From NCBI GenBank assembly GCA_963281155.1, contig CAUJLY010000001.1, forward strand, positions 1,798,001 to 1,862,000: DNA of 64,000 nt, given 5' to 3'. The DNA is from Rhabditophanes sp. KR3021 (taxonomy: Eukaryota > Nematoda > Chromadorea > Rhabditida > Alloionematidae). The notes below the pieces were generated by a model. The model did no database searches, was not told the DNA's origin, and saw nothing but the letters and a program-made list of their open reading frames with translations. Below, piece after piece: positions 56,833 through 64,000 of the stretch (its first letter is position 1; each line of letters opens with the position of its first letter). Made by a program: the position numbers and the translations under genes.

Positions 56833-57260
56833 TCACTGCAATCAAATCGCTCTCTTGTTTTTGTAATATTTATTAGTTTGATGGGGTTAAATAAACTGTT
56901 ATTATTCATTGTTTTTATGCAATAAACGTACACGATTTAAAAGGATAATATTTGGATTACAATTTACAAACTTACAATTTGTCGTAGCTGTCAGTAATGA
57001 TTATGCCATGGCATACTTGTATTGTGTGATCCTTAAGCAATCAGTAACATCACTTTTAAAAATAAGATATCATGAAGAAAAAACATATTTTCAATTATGA
57101 TAGAAACATGTGAATATTGCTGAAAATATTTTTATAGCTAGACAATGTGAATTGAAAATTAGTTTAATTTCATAAAAAAGTATTTATTAGTTTATGTTAT
57201 TTCCTCATTAAGTTAATATTAAGAACAAAGTATGAATAATTGGGAGAATAAGACTGTTGT
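56833..57260. other. intergenic, nothing recognised
   Basis: Spacer between copy 2 and the copy-3 upstream element. A 63-codon frame at 56909 has no support. Confidence 0.5.
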
Positions 57261-57417
57261 CGCAGAAATAATTTTGCAAATAAAGTAAAGAGGGACACCG
57301 AAACTTCCTCGGAATGGGATTATTATTATTTCCGACAGTCAATTTTGCAATAACAATCCTTATATTATTTGGAATAAACGAAATGACTTAGTTTATACAT
57401 CTCACTCAATCTTAAAA
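57261..57417 (+). promoter_or_regulatory. upstream region of tandem receptor 3 with shared elements
   Basis: CGCAGAAATAATTTTGCAAAT, then AAAGTAAAGAGGGAC at 57261-57296, closely matches copy 2. The TATA position has AATAAACGAAATGAC at 57372. ATG is about 45 bp further. Confidence 0.6.
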
Positions 57418-58401
57418 ATGAATATTACGACAATAATAAACTTAATGATCTTTTCTGTAACAATTTTTTTGAATATTAACTGCATATCACTATATAAATA
57501 TTATCCAGTTAATGGATATATCGCAATGCTATTTACTCAATTTATTTTTGACTCCATTTTTGCTTCATTGAGTTTAATTGCAAGAATTGAACTGATTATA
57601 TTGGATAAATATTTTGTTATTAATTTAGTTTATTCTTATATGTATGATCTAAGTTATAATGGCTGTATGTACATGACCCTTGCTTGGTACATAACTTGCT
57701 ATGCCAATATAGGTCTTATTGCAATTATTCTGGTCATGAGGTATTTCCAAATCGTTAAGTCTAAAAATATGAAGTTTAAACATTATATTTGTGGTTGTAT
57801 CGCTACGTTGATGTTTCCAATTATTATAAATATCAATTTATACTTGGCATTTGATAGATCACTTCCTTTGGATATTGCATACCAGCTTAAAATGAATGGA
57901 ACGTATGAAAATGATTTAATTACAACAAAAACAAAAAGTTTGGCGATGATAATGCATGCTTGGAAATTTTATAATATATTATTCGGATATATGACCTATT
58001 TATTTATTAACTATGGAATTGTAATCTTCACATATATTACATTTACAAGGTTTATGAAAGAAAATCAATCCTCGATGTCTTCTCTGACACGTCAAATAAA
58101 TATAGAATTTAATCGAATTTTACTTATACAATGTGGAAGTCCTTTATTGGTTGGACTTCCATTAGTTATCTACATTATAACCTTGTTCACAGATGCAACA
58201 TGGACCGATGGAGGAACTGTTATTATTACCATTCTTACAGCAACTCCAATACTAAACTCAGCTGCTTTTCTCTGCTTTAGTTCAAAAAATCGTACCATTC
58301 TGAAGACAAGATTTGCAAATATGGTTAACACTTTGCATCCAGGAACACTAAAAATTATCAAGATAAATCCGGCTAATTCTAGGGCAGTATTTACGACTTA
58401 A
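57418..58401 (+). CDS. tandem 7TM chemoreceptor, copy 3
   Basis: Intronless 327-aa copy with the same landmarks (KYYPVNGYIAMLF, LVMRYFQIVKS, GSPLLVGLPLVIYI, FLCFSSKNRTILK). It differs from copies 1 and 2 in the extracellular and loop segments (ITTKTKSLAMIMHAWK). Intact. Spaced only 585 bp after copy 2, so a younger or more compact duplication. Confidence 0.82.
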   Translation: MNITTIINLMIFSVTIFLNINCISLYKYYPVNGYIAMLFTQFIFDSIFASLSLIARIELIILDKYFVINLVYSYMYDLSYNGCMYMTLAWYITCYANIGLIAIILVMRYFQIVKSKNMKFKHYICGCIATLMFPIIININLYLAFDRSLPLDIAYQLKMNGTYENDLITTKTKSLAMIMHAWKFYNILFGYMTYLFINYGIVIFTYITFTRFMKENQSSMSSLTRQINIEFNRILLIQCGSPLLVGLPLVIYIITLFTDATWTDGGTVIITILTATPILNSAAFLCFSSKNRTILKTRFANMVNTLHPGTLKIIKINPANSRAVFTT

Positions 58402-58861
58402 TTATAATTAAATATGAATTTTAGATAAACTGTTCTTGTTTATTAATATATTGCATATTTCCTCACTCTTCAAAATAACTGCTTACACTTATATTTACAA
58501 ACAACTGACGTTCTTTAATAACCAAATTAGTTCTTGTGAAGTACGTATTTCTAAGAAGCAAACACTTTTTTATCTCATTTCCCTGCTGTTTTTAATGTAT
58601 CTGGGAAATAGTGATGTATCTGATTTGCAAATTATTACTCCGATAACTTGTTTCGTTGACTTTCGGCTTCCTTAACTTTGTTACAGCATAATAAACTAAA
58701 TGATTCCTTTATCGTATTATAAATCTTTTGACTGCAAAAAATCAAAGTAAGATTTGAAATAATTATTGCTTGGGAAAAGATATGGGAATAGCAAATTAAA
58801 GCTGCTTTGGTCACTGTTTGTGTTCATGGCTAATTTATTAACAAAATAAACGAATACAAAG
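58402..58861. other. intergenic, nothing recognised
   Basis: AT-rich 3' flank of copy 3. No feature seen. Confidence 0.5.
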
Positions 58862-59172
58862 TTAGTAATGTGGAATGTTATAAGTGTAAAGATAACTAAC
58901 TGAATTTCCCTTTATTAATTTGAGTAAGGTTAATGAATTCAAGATGAGTTGGAAGGAAGCAATACAAATTGTGAAAGGGTACATTACCTTGCTAAAAGAT
59001 GGTCCTCCGTAAAAAGCCGGATTTCTGTATAAAGGAGCATAAGCTATTTGATTGTTTGTGCTGTATAATTCAAGAGGAAGTAATATTAATGAGCCAAACG
59101 GTATTTGCCAGGTCAAAATTAATGGAATAGAACTTATCAAAAATATGGAAAAGACTAGCACGAATGTTAGTT
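58862..59172 (-). pseudogene. Srg-type receptor fragment (one exon)
   Basis: An acceptor-like TTTATAG at 59175-59173 opens a frame with LVFSIFLISSIPLILTWQIPFG..., then NPAFYGGPSFSKVMYPFTICI and two further TM segments, resembling TM4-TM5 of Srg receptors. No 5' exon fits: the only candidate (ATG at 59240 with donor at 59216) is out of phase. A stop at 58862 follows without TM6-TM7. Probably a remnant. Confidence 0.5.
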
Positions 59173-59321
59173 CTATAAAGAATTATTTGTGTTTGTCATC
59201 AAAAAAATTAACTTACATGGTACGATTTATAAACAAGCATTACAGCTGAAAATCTACTGATAGATATCAGTAATCGAGGAAACTAATATCATCTATTATA
59301 AAAGGAAATGAGTGTAAATTA

Positions 59322-59642
59322 ATGATTTTCGTCGGAGATGCATATAAATCGGATCTGAGAGACATTTTGGAAAGATCTCAGAATGTTAAAGAAAAGAAAA
59401 AAATTTGTTTCATTTTGAACATTTTTCGATGTCTACGGCTAGGGTCAAGTAAAGATCCAAAATTTAAACCCTTGCATGACGACGGTATTATACAATCTTT
59501 TGATGAAATGAATTTATCAGTTTCCACTGTTATTGGAGTTGATGAAATGAATGTTTCACTTTCCACTACTATTGGAATTGAAGAAGATGATAATACTTCT
59601 GTTATTGACGAGGATTCTGAATGCTTTGAATTTTATGAATAA
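59322..59642 (+). CDS. small acidic protein with an internal 13-aa repeat, unknown
   Basis: 106 aa from ATG 59322, preceded by TATAAAAGG at 59296. Basic N-terminal half (KEKKKICFILNIFRCLRLGS) followed by two tandem near-copies (DEMNLSVSTVIGV, DEMNVSLSTTIGI) and a strongly acidic end (EEDDNTSVIDEDSE). No signal peptide or domain recognised. Could be a cytoplasmic tail-like exon or a real short gene. Intact. Confidence 0.5.
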   Translation: MIFVGDAYKSDLRDILERSQNVKEKKKICFILNIFRCLRLGSSKDPKFKPLHDDGIIQSFDEMNLSVSTVIGVDEMNVSLSTTIGIEEDDNTSVIDEDSECFEFYE

Positions 59643-60363
59643 GTTGAAGAAAACGTCGCTTGCAGACTAATTCATCTTGTTCAGAATGATTAATTTTAAA
59701 TTGAAAAATTATTCAATGTTTTATTGTTCTTTAATTGGTTCTCTTATCTATTATTAAATTTAAATAAATTCTCCATTCTTACTAATTGTTTAGATAGTTT
59801 AGTCAGTCACAAAATCATAAATATTAACTTTTTTAATCAGCTTAATAAATATAACTATCACATAAAATCATTCTGAAAAAAATAATATATTTATTCAGTT
59901 AAAACTTTTTGGTCGCAAAAATAAAGTCTTTATTTTGATACCTACCGGTAACGTAAGCCGGAAACCACTAATTACCCAAACTACCAACAGTTCCTTAATT
60001 ACTCGCAACCACAATGACTCTTATCATTCAAAATAATAGTCTCCTAATTTAATTAAAAGTCACACAAAAAGTATTTTATATCAGTAGTTTGCTCCCTCTT
60101 ATCAATAGTTGGTTGATGTCATCGTTACACTACAAGTGTGAATCTACTTTATTGATGATCTATACCTTATAAGTCATTAGCAACAAGCCGATTACAATAA
60201 CTTATTTCTTACTTTTTTTCAACCATGCTTGATATTAATTTGTACCTTTGGTACCCAAAAATAAGCACATATAAATGGAGGATCAAATGGTCAGAAATCA
60301 TTTGCTCTCTTCAATTTCTTGATAATACATTATTTTTTTGATTATCTTTTGTTATAAAGAATT
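59643..60363. other. intergenic, nothing recognised
   Basis: AT-rich spacer and promoter region of the IgGFc-binding-like gene. Confidence 0.5.
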
Positions 60364-62007
60364 ATGCCTGTAAATATATTTTATTTATTACTGCTACTAC
60401 CTTTAGTTTTATGTGACTTTGATTCAGATGGAACATATTTTATTACGTCTTTTTTACATTACAAAGTTCCGAAACCTAGTGATATTAGTTTGTCTTTGAA
60501 TTTTATTGCTGTTCACGATGGTCCCACTTCTGTTACGGTCAAGTATTTTTCGAAGTTAAATAAGCAAAATATTAAAACAACTATGACCATTACTAATGAC
60601 AAAATAACAACTGTAAGTCTGAAGAATTTGAACATTGTAACTTTTAATTGATAGTTTCCATTGGAATATGCAGATGTTGTCAAAGATGATTATTTACTCG
60701 ATGGAATAGTAATTCCTGTACCAGACCCAAGAATCATAATTTCTTCCGACAACAATATTAAAGTTATTGCGCGCTTGCTAAATCTAGTAACAGGCCTAGG
60801 AGATACTTATGAAGTTCCACCAACCGCAATGCTAGGAGCTCCTGTAATTATAAAATTGCCTAAGGCAAATCCAGGGGCTGCTCAACTAATTCACATAATG
60901 ACAACTGAAACAGATTTAGCAATTGGGTTTGTAAAGGAATTCGTAAATGGGCAAGCTGGATTAACTCAAGCCGTTAAAATAGACTTTGCTTTAGGTTCAA
61001 ATCAAGCAATTATTGCCGTTCCATTTGACAATAAAGACAGATCTTATTACATTGAATGCTCAACTCCATTGTTTTTTACTGTTGTTACAACCTGTGTTGA
61101 TTTAAATTTCGCTTCTGGATTTCCCTTTTCAAGTCAAACCACTCCTTGCGATTATGCAGCATATCACCCCTTGCCGATTTTTAGTTGGGATTGCAAACAT
61201 CTTCTAAGCAATCCAACTGACCTCAAAATGACAACAAATAGATTTACACATTCATTATACGCTGCTCCATCAAATGTAGTTTGCGACAACGAAGTGTTTG
61301 TTGACATATACACGGACAAAAAACCAATAAACGGATCAAAACTTATAATTAAGACATTTCAATCTGCAACTATAAATTTATTGCCAGCCAAAGAATATGG
61401 AGTTCAATCTACTCATACATTTGATTCTTTAGTAAGATTTGGAGGTACAACACATACATTTATTACTTCTCAATTATTAAATGCATTTCTTGTTAATGTT
61501 CCTGATAGTACACAATATGTAACAGGCATGAGCAAGTTTGTAACCTTTTCTAGTACTACTTATCTTGAAATTTATACATCATCAACTGCAGATGAATCAA
61601 AATTCTTGATTAATGGAAAGGCTGTAGATAAGAAAAAAACGGAGATTATTAATATTCCTTTCTTTGATACTAAATTTAAATCCATCGTAATTACCATTAA
61701 TCTAGTTGGGCAAGTTTCATTTGTATGTGATCAAGACTACATTTTATACGTCATTGGACCAAACTTAGATAAAATAGATCCAAGTATAAAATATAAAACT
61801 TCTTACTATGGATACTTAGCGGGTTTTATGAAAAGTGGTTTGACTTTTTCAACGATTACAGCCACAACTCCGAAAGGAATTCACAATCCAACATCTGGAA
61901 TATCTACTACTACTTCACTTTCAACCACAACTCATAACAATTCAAATGCCGTAAAATATTGCCTTGTATCTTCATTCTTTTTAATTTCGATTTCTTTAAT
62001 TCTTTAA
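60364..62007 (+). CDS. IgGFc-binding-like surface protein, probably GPI-anchored
   Basis: Exon 1 (60364-60612) and exon 2 (60655-62007) join in phase, 533 aa, the same layout as the gene at 40434-42063. Signal peptide MPVNIFYLLLLLPLVLC, then DGTYFITSFLHYKVPKPSDIS, then a beta-rich two-module core (ARLLNLVTGLGDTYEVPP, GSNQAIIAVPFDN) resembling IgGFc-binding N-terminal modules, a Thr/Ser-rich stalk (TTTSLSTTTHNN) and a hydrophobic C-terminus suggesting a GPI anchor. Intact. Role in host or environmental interaction is inferred from the family only. Confidence 0.78.
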
Positions 62008-62087
62008 ATAAAAATTTACATTTGTAGTTGCTATAAAATTAATACATAAAGGGGTAGAATACCAATTCTATTTCAAGCCATCGTAAA

Positions 62088-62515
62088 ATGATCTTCATGC
62101 TTTTGTTTCTTTTATTTGGCACGTCTCAACTTGGTGGGTCCAAGCTTCATTTGTCTATCAATGATAAAGTTATTTCTGAAGGTTGGGGGATAAGGTATCT
62201 GTTCAACTACAACACATTCACAGTCTACTCCAACTTTCAAGCTAATCTGAGCAAGGGGGTCTTTGCTATCGTATTCACATTAACAAGACTGAATTATATG
62301 GCAAAGGCTTCGATACCAAAAAGTACGAAGGCCACTACGATGCTCCAATCATGTTGGTGGATAAACAGCTATGCCGTTTTGATTTTAAAGGAAAAGATCT
62401 CCTTAATAGTCCAGACTTCTTTGTTGAATCCAATCATTCAATTGCCGAAGTTATCAGCTACATTCCAATTACTTTCAATAACTACATTGAAATAATTCAG
62501 ACTTATTTAGTATGA
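62088..62515 (+). pseudogene. small secreted protein, one-base frame break
   Basis: Start ATG 62088 gives a signal peptide (MIFMLLFLLFGTSQLGGS) and a mature part, but the frame turns un-protein-like after a five-G run at 62255-62259. With one more G the reading becomes protein-like (CYRIHINKTELYGKG...) down to a TGA at 62513-62515 after YIPITFNNYIEII. So either a single-base indel or a sequence error in the run. Family unknown, about 140 aa. Confidence 0.55.
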
Positions 62516-62581
62516 ATAATGATTCTCTTAGCGTCACTAAGACTCAAAAATCGACGTGTGGTTCTACTATTTCTTCTACTC

Positions 62582-62735
62582 CTATGCCGCTCGAGTGTCC
62601 AGGATATTCTTTGGATCAAAATGTGACCAGCCTTTTGCACATGGTTTATCAAACTCATAAAATCGTTCTTCAGCTATAGTTGTTGGGATACCAAATATTT
62701 CAACTCCATTACCACACTCATTTCATAGGCACATG
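62582..62735 (-). pseudogene. fragment of a Cys-containing secreted gene
   Basis: One minus frame reads CGNGVEIFGIPTTIAEERF...KPCAKGWSHFDPKNILDTRA to a TAG at 62582, and another carries CLTCAYEMS just upstream. It looks like a 5' or middle piece of a secreted protein, next to the broken copy at 62736-63260. No start or splice partner. Confidence 0.3.
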
Positions 62736-63260
62736 TTAAACAATCACTATGAGATACTTATGGATATGGCGAGATAGCTGGTGGATATTTCCGTTTTTGT
62801 TATCTGCGTTGCATAGATCTGAAATACACATACATAGATGTAAGTCAATTATTTCTCCAGGTATTGCATCAAGTGCACTCGGTGCATATATTGGCAAACT
62901 AAAAAATGTTATGCTACTCCTAAAATGATTAGACTTACTGGTGCATCATATCCTTGATAACTGATCCAATTAATCGCCACATCATTTGAAATTAAGATAA
63001 TAATTTGGATATTTCGATTTTCCTGTAACGTAGGACTTATTAAATTCACAGTTTATACCGCTAGCAGGCACGGGCTGTAAACATACAATTGTTATTGCAC
63101 GTCCACCAATTTCGTTGATATAAGTCAAGTCATCGTACAATTGAGTTAGTCACATTAAGTTCATAACCTTTGAGGGTTTTTATTATAGAATCCATAAAAT
63201 GAGAAGTTGCACTGATAGATTTACCACTAACCAAACAAAATAAAATAAAGTAAAAGGCAT
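62736..63260 (-). pseudogene. CxCxxDxCN-type secreted protein gene, frame-broken
   Basis: ATG 63260 opens a hydrophobic lead (MPFTLFYFVWLV), but the body runs in shifting frames (SISATSHFMDSIIKTLKGYE, then AITIVCLQPVPASGINCEF, then ISNDVAINWISYQGYDAP). After an intron-like gap it ends with CMCISDLCNADNK, a CxCxxDxCN finger like the one in the gene at the window's right edge (CYCKTDRCN). Two or more indels, so probably dead. Confidence 0.5.
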
Positions 63261-63827
63261 AATTAAATAGCCATTATGCTGCAAAATGAATAGCGAAACT
63301 AATTAGCTTTTTTCTAATTTGAAGCAATATTTCTGATGATAAGTTAGATAAATTTACATACACATATTTTCATCATTCTTATTTTCTATCCAATATGTAG
63401 ATTTATCCCATTTATAAGGAAGGCTTTTTATTAAATAAAGGTTCTCATTTTTATAACGATTGGACACCCAGATTCCTACGAATCTGCAATTTCTTATCAC
63501 TTCTTTTAAGTGAAGTAGATAAAAGTATACTTCTTAATATGTGCGTGATAATTGTGTAGTATTTAAAGAAATGGGTTCTTATTATTGTTTAATTTATATA
63601 TTATTAGTGTATCAAAGTTAGTCATATCAATTTCGCTACCAAAGGACTGAAAGTGTAGGTGTCTCCATGCACATCCTATGCAATTTATGTGTTTGAAATA
63701 CCAATGATCTTCAATAATGACAGTTTAATAATTTATTTTAAATACGAATATTCTTTCAATTAATAAATGCCAGGAATAATTAAGAATTTTTATAAAATAC
63801 AAACTTTAATTTGCAATTTTAATTCGA
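63261..63827. other. intergenic, nothing recognised
   Basis: AT-rich spacer. No ORF or repeat stands out. Confidence 0.45.
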
Positions 63828-64000
63828 TTAAATGCAAAATAGCATTGAAGACATTAATGTTAGGAAAAGTATAATGATTGCCGGAGTATTTCCGATTGAA
63901 GAATTGCATCTATCCGTTTTACAGTAACAAACATGCAAAACATCTTCCAATCCAGGAGCCAGAGGAGTTTTAACATTTAAATCATCACAAACATCTTCGA
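63828..64000 (-). CDS. C-terminal end of a CxCxxDxCN small surface protein, partial
   Basis: The open frame enters from the right edge with CDDLNVKTPLAPGLEDV, then VCYCKTDRCNSSIG, then a hydrophobic tail (PAIIILFLTLMSSMLFCI) and a TAA at 63828. A Cys-rich finger ending CN and a hydrophobic C-terminus are typical of Ly6-like or other GPI-anchored three-finger-type proteins of nematodes. Only the last 56 codons are seen, so family naming is tentative. Confidence 0.6.
   Translation of the reverse strand, partial: EDVCDDLNVKTPLAPGLEDVLHVCYCKTDRCNSSIGNTPAIIILFLTLMSSMLFCI

Overview
The window looks like nuclear DNA of a free-living or parasitic nematode. The evidence is AT-rich sequence, very short introns (mostly about 35-50 nt with GTAAGT-like donors and TTTNAG acceptors), and nematode-typical families: Srt-, Srg- and Str-type chemoreceptors, a receptor guanylate cyclase, a ground-like (hedgehog-related) protein, TIL-domain cysteine-rich proteins and IgGFc-binding-like surface proteins. 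A clade IV nematode would fit the composition, but that is inference. CDS coordinates below span introns; exon limits are given in the text.

Layout. 1-3.1 kb: decayed coding fragments around a sphingolipid delta4-desaturase that lacks its 3' end. 3.6-7.2 kb: receptor guanylate cyclase. 7.7-10 kb: Tyr-rich secreted peptide and an SLC5-type transporter. 10.4-11.3 kb: broken PDZ gene, then a 187-bp MITE. 12.7-15.5 kb: LRR/coiled-coil protein with an antisense ORF in an intron. 16-19.7 kb: tRNA-Val, an Srt receptor, tRNA-Glu, tRNA-Pro and an NHA-type Na+/H+ antiporter. 20.6-28.5 kb: GNAT acetyltransferase, ground-like protein, ZIP transporter and CDF transporter. 28.8-29.7 kb: Str-type receptor with a frame break. 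30.4-33.7 kb: MULE transposon with a spliced transposase and palindrome-rich ends, next to a dead ShK-domain gene. 34.5-40.1 kb: small secreted protein, Srt receptors (one dead, one intact), an inverted copy of the 16-kb tRNA-Val segment, another receptor. 40.4-47.3 kb: minus-strand block of secreted or surface proteins (IgGFc-binding-like, Gln/Pro-rich TIL, small secreted, large TIL). 47.8-52.5 kb: three tRNAs, saposin-like protein and two Srg-type receptors (one truncated). 53-58.4 kb: three tandem intronless 7TM paralogues sharing upstream elements. 58.9-64 kb: Srg fragment, small acidic protein, second IgGFc-binding-like gene, a frameshifted secreted gene and minus-strand cysteine-rich (CxCxxDxCN) genes or remnants.

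Functionally, the window combines a chemosensory block (about ten 7TM genes or remnants plus a guanylate cyclase) with an extracellular or cuticle-surface block (TIL, IgGFc-binding-like, ground-like, small secreted proteins). Isolated housekeeping genes (transporters, acetyltransferase, tRNAs) lie between them. Gene death is frequent. Some breaks are nonsense codons or fragments that look truly decayed. Three are single-base breaks in homopolymers and could be sequence errors.
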